Below are positions 47,846-56,164 of a DNA stretch of 64,000 bases, in pieces; the stretch's first letter is position 1; every line of letters begins with the position of its first letter. A model generated the notes under the pieces. The model was not told where the DNA came from and searched no databases. It saw nothing but the letters and a program-made list of their open reading frames with translations. The position numbers and the translations under genes are program-made. Origin of the DNA: CAWJAP01 sp963834365 (GTDB lineage Bacteria; Acidobacteriota; Vicinamibacteria; Vicinamibacterales; Vicinamibacteraceae); contig CAWIBS010000039.1 in the NCBI GenBank assembly GCA_963834365.1, positions 1-64,000 of the forward strand, given 5' to 3'.

Positions 47846-48988
47846 ATGGTGAGTCGAACAACTAGCGGTCTGCTCGTGGCGATTCCGGTGCTGCTGTCGT
47901 TGTCGTCGCGCCCGGCGATCGCGCAGGTGACGCCGACGCCGCAGAACCCCCCGCCCGACGACACTCCCAGCGTGCGGGTGGGCGGCACGCTCTTCCTCGA
48001 CTACACCTACACGCTCGATCCGGAGATCACGGACGCAGACGGCAACCGGGTCTCTCCGAGCTCTGTCAACGTCACACGGGCGTACCTCAACCTGACCGGG
48101 CAGCTCAACCATCTCTTTGCGTTCCGCATCACGCCCGACATTTCTCGCGAGACGGGCACGGGCAGCTCATTGGCCGGCAGCATGACCTTCCGGCTGAAGT
48201 ACGGCTATCTGCAGTTCAATCTCGACGACTGGATGTGGCGGGGCACCTACGTCCGCGCCGGCATGATTCAGACGCCGTATGTCGAGTTCGAGGAAAGCAT
48301 CTACCGCTACCGGTTTCAGGGCCCGATCTTCGCGGACCGCGAGGGCTACCTGTCCTCCGCCGACTTCGGCGTCTCGTTCCGCACGCAGTTCCCGCGCAAC
48401 TACGGAGAAGTGGTCGGCGGTCTCTACAACGGCGAGGGCTACGACCAGTCCGACCCGAACGATCAGAAGGCGCTGCAGCTGCGCGGGACACTGCGGCCGT
48501 TCCCCGAAGCGAACCTGGCGCGCGGCCTCCGCGTGACGCTCTTCTACGACGAGGACCACTACGTGAAGGATGCTGATCGGCAGCGGTTCGTCAGCCTGGT
48601 GTCGTTCGAGCACCGGTTCCTGCACGCTGGTTTCGTCTATCTGGACGCAGCCGATCAGCCCACTCGCGCGCTGCCCAGAATGGAGTCCAGCGGGCAGTCG
48701 TTCTGGATTACTCCCCGGCTGCCGCTGGGCGAGCAGCCGAAGGCGCCCGCCGGATTCGTCCGCGCCAGCCTCGAGGGGTTGTTCCGCTACGACCGGCTCG
48801 AGCCCAACCAAACGAATGACAGCGCCAAGGAGCGCTGGATCGCGGGCGTGGCGTACTGGCCGTGGATGCGAGCGGCCGGTGTCAGCGCGGCGTTGCTCCT
48901 GAACTACGAACAGGTGCGGCATCGCGAGTTCACGCCAGCGCGGCCGACCGAGAAGCGGATCGCGCTCCACACGCTCGTGACATTCTGA
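47846..48988 (+). CDS. OprP/OprO-like phosphate-selective outer-membrane porin
   Basis: About 380 residues from ATG 47846, which places MVSRTTSGLLVAIPVLLSL as the signal peptide; an upstream TTG at 47789 is less likely. Mature protein starts after AIAQ. The barrel is recognised by alternating strands, RVGGTLFLDYTYTLDPEI, VNVTRAYLNLTGQLNHLFAF, FRLKYGYLQFNLDDWMW and MIQTPYVEFEESIYRYRFQG, and by the final HTLVTF, whose Phe is the outer-membrane assembly signal. The family admits phosphate, pyrophosphate or other anions. Its place between two PstS-like genes strongly supports phosphate. Confidence 0.8.
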   Translation: MVSRTTSGLLVAIPVLLSLSSRPAIAQVTPTPQNPPPDDTPSVRVGGTLFLDYTYTLDPEITDADGNRVSPSSVNVTRAYLNLTGQLNHLFAFRITPDISRETGTGSSLAGSMTFRLKYGYLQFNLDDWMWRGTYVRAGMIQTPYVEFEESIYRYRFQGPIFADREGYLSSADFGVSFRTQFPRNYGEVVGGLYNGEGYDQSDPNDQKALQLRGTLRPFPEANLARGLRVTLFYDEDHYVKDADRQRFVSLVSFEHRFLHAGFVYLDAADQPTRALPRMESSGQSFWITPRLPLGEQPKAPAGFVRASLEGLFRYDRLEPNQTNDSAKERWIAGVAYWPWMRAAGVSAALLLNYEQVRHREFTPARPTEKRIALHTLVTF

Positions 48989-49011
48989 CAGGGGCGCGAG
49001 GACGGACCGAC

Positions 49012-50088
49012 ATGATGAACGACTGGGGAGCTCGAAAGCCGCCCGCAGCGCACCGGCTCACGTCGCCGACCGTGGGTGCCAATCATCGCCCTGGCGATTG
49101 CCTCAGCGACGCCGGCGTGGCCCGTCGCGCAGACGCTGCAGATAAATGGCGCCGGCGCGACGTTTCCGTACCCGATCTACTCCGCGTGGTTCACGGAATA
49201 CGGCAAGGCCCGGCCCGACGTCCAGATCAACTATCTGTCGATTGGATCCGGCGCCGGCATTCAGCAGTTGACCGACGAGATCGTGTTCTTCGCGGCGACT
49301 GACACGCCGATGACCGACGACGAACTGCTGGAAGCGCCGGGCCGCATCCTGCAATTGCCCACCGTCATCGGTGCCGTGGCCCCGATTTACAACGTGCCCG
49401 GCATCAAGGGCGAGCTGCGCTTCAGCGGCCCCGTTCTCGCGGACATTTTTTTGGGCCGGATCACGAACTGGAACGATCCGGCGATTGCCAGTTTGAAGGC
49501 GGCGTGGCGTTACCTCCCACCGACATCACTCCGATCTATCGCGCCGAGAGCTCCGGCACGTCGTTCATCTGGTCGGATTTCCTGTCCAAGGTCTCTCCCG
49601 AATGGCGGCGGATGATTGGTGCGACCAGAAACCTCAAGCCGCCGGCCGGCGCTCCGGCCAGGGGCAGCGAAGGCGTGTCGGCGCTCGTCAAGCAGACGCC
49701 GGGCGCGATCAGCTATGTCGAGCTGATTTACGCGCGGCGGAACGAGATTCCCGTCGGGCGGGTGCAGAACGCCGAAGGCGAGTTCGTGCGGCCGTCGATC
49801 GAGGCCGCGACCGCCGCTGCCGCCGCGGCGGTGAGCAGCATGCCTCGAGACTTCCGCGTGTCGATCACCAACGCGCCGGGGAAGGGGGTCTACCCCATCT
49901 CGTCGTTCACGTGGATCCTGCTTTATGAGAGCCATCGCGATCGGCGCCGGAGCCGCCAGATGGTGGAGTTCATGAGGTGGGCCTTCGCGGACGGACAGAA
50001 GCTGGCGTTCGATCTCGGGTATGCGGCGCTGCCGCCGGAAGTCGTCAAGCTGGCTGTCGCGGCGCTCGAACGCGTCCGAGTCCAGTGA
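49012..50088 (+). CDS. pstS: PstS-like periplasmic phosphate-binding protein, copy 2 (one or two frame changes)
   Basis: About 355 residues. MMNDWGARKPPAAHR in one frame probably joins IALAIASATPAWPVAQ, a signal peptide, in the next through a shift near 49075. Then QINGAGATFPYPIYSAWF, FFAATDTPMTDDEL and FLGRITNWNDPAIAS follow; a second shift near 49500 continues TPIYRAESSGTSFIWSDFLS, GSEGVSALVKQTPGA and YPISSFTWILLYESH. The phosphate-contact loops are all present. It differs much from the first copy, so it is an old paralogue. It ends the phosphate set, 24 bases after the porin. Confidence 0.85.
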
Positions 50089-50218
50089 TCCCGGGCATGG
50101 CAGTCGATCGCGGCGCCCCTCGCCAGCCATCTGCAACCGAGAGCAAACGCGTGCCGCTGGCCGCGAAACGACCTCGCTGTTGCCGATCCTCAACAAGTTC
50201 TCGCGGCGGCGATGTTCT

Positions 50219-51340
50219 TCAAGCCCCGGCCGAGGGCGGGTCCGGGACGTAGAGCACGAACTCCGGCGTGTCCTCGAACGTCGACTTTCCACTGCTGACG
50301 AGCAGCGTCGGGCTCGAGAACACCGGCAGCGCCGAAGGCGAGCTCTGCTCCACCGTGTACGAATAGATGGATCCGCCGTTCGCGCCGCCCGTGCCGCCCT
50401 GGAACGGGACATAGACGGTCAGGCTGCTCCCGGCGGCAAACGAGATACCTCCCATCGTGTTCCCCTCGGGTGGCGTCACAGCGACCTTCTGGAACGCCAG
50501 CGACGCGCCGCCCGCGGAGGCCGGCAGCGGGCAAAAGTAGAGCAGCGCGCCGGCGACGGCGAAGAGCCCGCCGTTCTGGATGGCGAGGTGGGTCGGCTTC
50601 CCGCCGAGGGGATCGCTGGCGCCGAGGTAGGTCCCGTCGGCGAGCGCGTACATGCGGACGATCTCGCTCGGCTCGTCGCACACGAACAGGATGCCGTTGG
50701 CGATCGCCACGTCGCGCACGGAGTTCTGCACCTTGCCCGACTTCTTGTCTATCGAGACGGAGAGCCCTCCGTCGGCCGGAGGCACGTTGGTCGCCGTCAC
50801 CTCGACGTCGTGGAGGTCGCCGACCTGCGACGCGACGTAGGTGCCATCCAGGAACACGCCTCCGGGCGGAGGAAAGAGCCTGGTCAGGTAGGGCGATTGA
50901 CAGCCGGATCCCAGGCTGCCGCTCTGGCCGCTCGAACCCAAGGCCACCTGGGCCACGACGTTGGTGTCCTGGTTCGACACGTAGCAGTTGCCGCGACCGT
51001 CGAAGGCCATCCCGAACGGATGGGAGATCGCCGTCTCGAAGTGGCCTTTCTTGCTGCGCGTCTCTGCGATCACCGTGCTGACCTTCGCGAAGTGATACGG
51101 CTTCTCCGAAGGCTGGTGCTGGAAGCACAGGACGTTGCTGGTCGCCTTGGCGCCGTTGGCCACGTAGAGATACCCGCCGGCGGTCACCATGCCGCGAAGC
51201 TCCGAGAGCTGGACGTCGCCGGTCTGCCGGAGCGCGCCGCTCGAGAGGAGCGTGAGGCTCCCCGGCTTGGTGGTGTCGTAGGCGAACACGTTGTTGATGC
51301 TGCCCGAGCCGCTGCCTCCGTGAAATGTGACCAGCAACAT
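50219..51340 (-). CDS. NHL-like beta-propeller protein of unknown function
   Basis: An intact 373-residue protein without signal peptide. Repeating strands give a six-bladed propeller: RGMVTAGGYLYVANGAKA, PFGMAFDGRGNCYVSNQDTN, VRDVAIANGILFVCDEPSE and HLAIQNGGLFAVAGALLYF. The pattern suits NHL/SMP-30-type folds used in ligand binding or lactone hydrolysis. No catalytic metal residues could be assigned. It runs in the same direction as the small peptide gene and MalQ upstream, with a gap of about 60 bases. Confidence 0.7.
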   Translation of the reverse strand: MLLVTFHGGSGSGSINNVFAYDTTKPGSLTLLSSGALRQTGDVQLSELRGMVTAGGYLYVANGAKATSNVLCFQHQPSEKPYHFAKVSTVIAETRSKKGHFETAISHPFGMAFDGRGNCYVSNQDTNVVAQVALGSSGQSGSLGSGCQSPYLTRLFPPPGGVFLDGTYVASQVGDLHDVEVTATNVPPADGGLSVSIDKKSGKVQNSVRDVAIANGILFVCDEPSEIVRMYALADGTYLGASDPLGGKPTHLAIQNGGLFAVAGALLYFCPLPASAGGASLAFQKVAVTPPEGNTMGGISFAAGSSLTVYVPFQGGTGGANGGSIYSYTVEQSSPSALPVFSSPTLLVSSGKSTFEDTPEFVLYVPDPPSAGA

Positions 51341-51399
51341 GGTGAAAACTCCCGTCTACGACGTTATCCGGCGAACCCTCGCTCGATAGCTGTACTCCA

Positions 51400-51537
51400 C
51401 TATGCGCCGGCTGGGGCTTCAGGGGTGCTCTCCGAGACCTGCGCCTGAACCGTCGCCTGCTGCGACTGGGCGCCTCTCACGGTGCCCACCGCTGCGACGG
51501 CACAAGCCATCAGCAATGTTCGGACATGCGTGACCAT
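51400..51537 (-). CDS. Small secreted peptide, 45 residues
   Basis: MVTHVRTLLMACAVAAVGTV is a good signal peptide, followed by a Gln/Ser/Ala-rich tail ending in PEAPAGA. The ATG lies 12 bases after the MalQ stop and the stop is 60 bases before the propeller gene. There is no strong ribosome site. It could be a real peptide, or the start of a longer secreted protein broken by an indel. Nothing similar was recognised. Confidence 0.35.
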   Translation of the reverse strand: MVTHVRTLLMACAVAAVGTVRGAQSQQATVQAQVSESTPEAPAGA

Positions 51538-51549
51538 CGGCGTAGGATC

Positions 51550-53140
51550 CTACGAAGTGAGCACCTGCCCTGCAGCGGTCCGATCGTACGTCTCGGCCAG
51601 TACGGCCGCCCTCCGTGCGATGTCGCCAGTGAGCTGCTTGGGCTGCAGGCGCCAGCGCCAGTTGCCACCAAGCGTGCCAGGCTGATTCATGCGCGCCTCG
51701 CTGCCCAGGCCCAGCAGGTCCTGCGCCGGAACGATCGCGGTCTCCGCGACCGAGGCGAGCACGGCCCGGATGAAGTCCCAGTGGATCTCTCGACCGTCGG
51801 TCGCCAGATATCGGCGCGTGTACGCCCGCTCCTCGACGATCTCCGCGTTCGACCGCGTGCTGTGGCCGACATCGCCCGTCCACCAGCCGACTGTCGTGTC
51901 GTTGTCGTGCGTCCCCGTGTACACGACGCGGTTACGCGGGTAGTTGTGCGGCTGGAAATCGGGCGCTTGAGGATCCGAGCCGAACGCAAACTGCAGGATG
52001 GCCATTCCCGGGAAGTCAAACTGCTCGCGTAGCGCTTCGACCTCGGGCGTGATCACGCCGAGATTCTCGGCGACAAACGGCAGGCGGTCCGCCGACAGCG
52101 CGGCTTGGACCGCGCGGAACAAGGCCGCGCCTGGTCCCTTCACCCATCGGCCGTTGACGGCCGTGGTGGCATCCCCAGGAACCTCCCACGATGCTTCGAA
52201 TCCGCGGAAGTGGTCGATACGAACCCGGTCCACCGTGGCAAGCAGCGCGCGGAAGCGCTCGATCCACCAGGCGTATCCGGTCCGCTCGAGCACGTCCCAC
52301 CGGTAGTGTGGGTTACCCCAGAGCTGTCCCGTCGCGCTGAAGTAGTCGGGCGGCACACCCGCCACGACGCGGGGACGGCCGTCAGCGTCGAGCTGAAACA
52401 GCTCGCGTCCCGCCCAGACATCGGCGCTGTCGTGCGCGACGAAGATGGGCAGATCGCCCATGATGACGATCCCTCGCGCCCGGCACGCCTCGCGCAGGCG
52501 CTGCCACTGCTCGAAAAAGAGGAACTGCGTCAGCTCGTGCAGCCGGATGTCACGGGCGCAGCGTGCCGACCACCGCGCGAGCGCGGCGGGATCGCGCTGT
52601 GCGATGTCGGGCTCCCACTCGGTCCAGGCCGAGTGGCCGTGCGCGGCCTTGACGGCCATGTAGAGGGCGAAATCCGCCAGCCACGTCGCGTGCGTGCGAC
52701 AGAATCGATCGAACTGGTCGTGCAACGCGACCGGCGCGGCCGCATCGAATCGATCGAGCACGCGGGGCCACAGCGCTCGTCGGTGTGCGATCACCGCGGG
52801 GAAATCGATGTCGCCGGCCGCAAAGAGGGACCCGGTTGCGTCCGACGCGCCGGTCCGACGGATCATCCGGGTGCGCAGCCTCTGCCGGCGTGAGGAGGCC
52901 TTGGTCGATGAGACGGTCGAGGCTGATGAGCAGGGGATTGCCAGCGAACGCGGACAGGCATTGATATGGCGAGTCACCGTAGCCGGTGGGCCCGAGTGGC
53001 AGCACCTGCCAGAGCCGCTGGCCGGCCGCGGCGAGAAAGTCGAGAAACTCGACCGCGTTCGACCCCAGATCGCCGATGCCGAAGCGTCCTGGCAGGCAGG
53101 TCGGGTGGAGCAGCACCCCGCTGCAACGTGAGAGTGACAT
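51550..53140 (-). CDS. malQ: 4-alpha-glucanotransferase (amylomaltase, GH77), one frame change
   Basis: About 530 residues from MSLSRCSGVLLHPTCLPGRF, with a shift near 52870. The GH77 barrel shows LWQVLPLGPTGYGDSPYQ, GDLPIFVAHDSADVW, VRIDHFRGFEASW (nucleophile Asp), FVAENLGVITPEVE (acid/base Glu) and TGTHDNDTTVGWW (transition-state Asp). It transfers maltosyl units between alpha-1,4-glucans in glycogen or maltodextrin metabolism. No other glycogen gene is next to it. A small membrane protein may lie upstream on the same strand. The catalytic residues are complete, so the shift is likely a base error. Confidence 0.92.
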
Positions 53141-53308
53141 GTCGCGCAACCCGGTCAGAGATGAGGCGCCGCGTCGGTCTGCCGTTCCTCCTGTCCTCTG
53201 CACTGCTGTTCGATCGCACACGAGCCAGAAGACAATCTTTGCAATCAGCAGCTCGGCGCTGGGCACTAGGCGACGCGCGGCGCCTTCGCGGGAGCCGGTA
53301 CAGAAGCG

Positions 53309-53494
53309 CTAACAGATCAAAGACCAGAAACCATGCGAGCAGTAGCGCGACGGCAAGGCGGGCGATCGCCGCCACGATGAAACGCGCGGCGAAGATGATC
53401 GTCGCGGCGATAGAGCGAGCGAAACGAACTGGACGAATGCGTCGGCAAAGTTGCGCCACGACTGCGCGAGCGCATCAGCGATCTCTTGAATCAT
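53309..53494 (-). CDS. Small membrane protein (probable frame change)
   Basis: The start MIQEIADALAQSWRNFADAF is soluble and amphipathic. In a second frame the next 60 residues are strongly hydrophobic (ATIIFAARFIVAAIARLAVA, then LLLAWFLVFDLLALLYRL), suggesting one or two transmembrane helices. I infer a shift near 53430. The end is uncertain, because the hydrophobic frame stays open past the malQ start. Function unknown. Confidence 0.35.
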   Translation of the reverse strand: MIQEIADALAQSWRNFADAFVQFVSLALSPRRSSSPRVSSWRRSPALPSRYCSHGFWSLIC

Positions 53495-53509
53495 AGAGAC
53501 CTCTCGGCT

Positions 53510-54041
53510 AGGCAGGCCAGTGGCAGACAAGCACTGGCCTCAGCGGCTGGAATGTCTGACCAAGCGAATAGAGTCTTGCGCGCCGTTCAGTGGTAGGGCG
53601 CCAAGAGGGCGCCATGGTGTCCCAGAGGTGGCGCTCACCGAGCAGCAGCACGCCGCGGACGCAGGGGGGCGTCCGCGACCACACCAGTAACGCCGTCACT
53701 GGCCAGCCTGGTCTCCTCTTCGCAGGTGCGACAGAGTGATCAGAAGCTTCAGCTTCAGAAGGCTTTTCTCTCCCACACGCCACGTCCGTTCATTGAGTCT
53801 TCGATATATGATTTCGCGGAATAAGTTGGCGTAATGTAGATGCGGGTAAGACGCGAGGTGCGTTCACCAGCTGCGCCCACGGCACAGCGGACCGATTCCA
53901 GTCTGGTACACCATCCTTGGCTCATGAATGCAGGCGAAGGGTGCACTAACCGTAGCGCGGAGCGCGAAGGTGGACTCCAACGACGTTCTCCCTCCTGCGA
54001 ATGATGCTCTTCGCAGAATGACGCTTCCGGGACCAGCGCGC
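53510..54041. other. Gene-free stretch, AT-richer than its surroundings
   Basis: No supported gene. Candidate frames are short, lack ribosome sites and have unlikely composition. The part near 53800-53860 is noticeably richer in A and T than the neighbours and may hold promoters or be of foreign origin. Confidence 0.4.
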
Positions 54042-54541
54042 TCAACGCACTGCCTGCGCGCTCGCGCGGACCTCGCGCGCCACACGCTGACCGGCCTTGA
54101 TGGCACGCTCGGTCTCGTATCCGTCGCCCAGCGTGACCCCTGACCGGTGGCGATCGCTCACTCCGTCGAGGTATTCCAGGACGTGCTCCAACTCGTGCGC
54201 GATGAGCTCGACGGTTTCGGCAGTGAGCGGGACGAGAACGCGAGCGACCGTGACGCCATCGGCAGAGACGCCGATCAGCGATTCGGCCCGCCGGGGAGCT
54301 TGTACCGAGGCGGCCGGTGCAGCACGACCAGGATGCCTGCGGCGGCGAGCCGCGCGCACTGGGCCCGGATCGTCGGCGATCGCGTCCAGGCGAGCTCCAC
54401 GCTCGGTCTCAGGTCGGGGGCGATGACCAGCCGGCAGGGCCAGGCCGGCGCCGGCCCGGGTAGCGGCGCGGATTGTGTGGACGCCTCGCGGGACGCTGCG
54501 ACGGCGTGCGTCGCGCAACAGGCGATGACACCAACGGCCAC
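54042..54541 (-). CDS. Small secreted protein with HELEH metal site (one frame change)
   Basis: About 166 residues. A signal peptide (MAVGVIACCATHAVAA) leads a conserved domain in two frames, with the shift near 54290: RPSVELAWTRSPTIRAQCAR, then VTVARVLVPLTAETVELIAH followed by ELEHVLEYLDGV. The HELEH sequence is an HExxH motif, which in metalloproteases binds zinc. The protein is far too short for a classic peptidase, and a third ligand is not evident. I know of similar uncharacterised proteins only by general appearance. It lies divergent to the ECF sigma remnant. Confidence 0.55.
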
Positions 54542-54554
54542 GACCGGCCATCCA

Positions 54555-54887
54555 GAGCGCCCTGACCACTCGCTGCCGCGGACCGCCCTCGTGCACGAGG
54601 CGTATCTGAGGCTCGTGGACCAGCGGTGCGTGCGCTGGCAGAACCGCGCGCATTTCTTTGCGATTGCCGCACACGTGATGTGCCGCCTCCTGGTGGATCA
54701 CGCGCGCGCCCATGGGGCGGTCAAGCGCGGCGCGGGTGTCAAGGTGCCGTTGGAGGACATCGACGCCGGCTCTGATCCGCCCGACGACGTATCTCCGAAC
54801 CATCGAACATCGACTCGCGACGGCCAGCCTGTTCAGTCCTTCGGCGGATTCGAGGGTTGTCGAGGACTGGGTCGAGGAAGTTCTTAG
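54555..54887 (+). pseudogene. ECF sigma factor remnant (acidobacterial/planctomycetal type)
   Basis: TALVHEAYLRLVDQRCVRWQ, then AHFFAIAAHVMCRLLVDHAR and AHGAVKRGAG are the core of sigma region 2 in the ECF family abundant in Acidobacteria and Planctomycetes. The start codon and first 40 residues are missing. After KVPLEDIDAGSDPPDDV the region 4 helix-turn-helix is unrecognisable, with scraps in another frame. No active factor can be made. Confidence 0.6.
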
Positions 54888-54894
54888 GCTGCGC

Positions 54895-55981
54895 TTAGGG
54901 CAGCCCCGAAACTCCGTCAATCATTCCGATCTCCGCCGCGAAGTTGACGACGTAGATCGATCTTCCAGATCTCCCCGCCGAGGGTGACGACGTACGCGGT
55001 GTTTCCGATGAACTCGAGCGAGGTCGGCTGGTTCAGGCCGTCGCGCGACGACGGTGAAGGTACCGTCCCAGTTGACCTTCACGAGCTGCGCCGGTGTTCG
55101 GCAGCGCCGGGCGAGCCTTCGGAGACGCCGACCGGGAAGATCGCCCTGCGAGAGGGCATAGAGCGTGGGGCCGCGGCCGAACTCCACGTCGACGAGGAGC
55201 CTGGCGCCGGAGGCCACCTCGGTGGCGAGTCGGCGACTTCGGCAGGAACGACACGACCTTGCCGTTCTCGGGCAGGTGCGGGAAGGGGCCGGCCTGGGCC
55301 ATGAACACGCGTGTTGCCCCGGCACCGCCAGCCCGGTCGGGACGATGTTGTCGAACGCGATCAGCTTCGGTGATCTCGCCGTCGAGTGTGACCCGCAGCA
55401 CGCGGTTGTGGTGCCCGTCGGTGACCAGGAACCCGCCGCGGTACGGCTCCAGCGCGTACTGGACGTCCGGTCGGGACGTCGAACGTCGGTCTCGGCGGGA
55501 TTGGCCACCGAGAACGCGCCGATGTCCGCGATGACGGTGAAGCTGGTCGGGCCGTCCACCCGGTAGATGCCGACGCGTCGTCGTTGCCGCCGACGTCGGA
55601 GCCGACGAGCGTCACGAGAACGTACGCGGTCCGCCAAGGAACGCGATGTCGATCGCCCCGCCGAGCGCCGAGGCGACGACTGCGTTCGGCAGGCCACTGG
55701 CGAACGTCGTGATGGCCCCGGTGTCCGGATCGACGCGCGAGATTCGGCCGATTGCGCCTTCGGTGACATACAGCGCACCATCAGGACCGATGGTGCTCCC
55801 AGAGGCTACCTTGCAGGCCGGTTACCAGCAGGTCGGCGGTGGGCCCGCCAGATGATGCCACTGTGGTCGCCGCGGCTGTCCTGGTCAGTGGGACCAGGGC
55901 ACTCCCCGGCGTTGCCTCCACGGTGAATGATGCAGATGGGGTCACGGCGAGGCAGATCGCAAGTAGCCGATTCATGCTCAT
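54895..55981 (-). CDS. ScyD/ScyE-like secreted beta-propeller (five or more frame changes)
   Basis: Signal peptide MNRLLAICLAVTPSASFTVE, then a six-bladed propeller of the ScyD/ScyE type in pieces: TIGPDGALYVTEGAIGRISR, VDPDTGAITTFASGLPNAVV, IDIAFLGGPRT, IYRVDGPTSFTVIADIGAFS and LVDVEFGRGPTLYALSQGD. The end reads IYVVNFAAEIGMIDGVSGLP with a stop at 54895. The blades are in the right order but move between frames at least five times. It may be a true pseudogene or an error-dense stretch. ScyD/ScyE proteins are named for the scytonemin cluster; the acidobacterial relatives have no known role. Confidence 0.6.
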
Positions 55982-56084
55982 AGGAGTCTCCGTCTTCGTC
56001 GACGCTGCGTGGCGTCGATCGAGCCGGGTAGGCGGCCCCAACATCTCACCTCAGGGTCTGCCGGAGGGAGTGAATTTGAGAGAC

Positions 56085-56112
56085 TTCACAGTGAAATCCG
56101 GCGGCCTATAAT
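56085..56112 (+). promoter_or_regulatory. Possible sigma-70-type promoter TTCACA-N16-TATAAT
   Basis: TTCACA (56085-56090) and a perfect TATAAT (56107-56112) are 16 bases apart, in the short divergent gap between two genes. Transcription would begin near 56119, so the downstream gene would start at the ATG at 56165. Confidence 0.35.
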
Positions 56113-56164
56113 GCACATCCATAGGGAAGGCGGCATCATCCGGCCCGACGCTGCGCCTGAGGCC

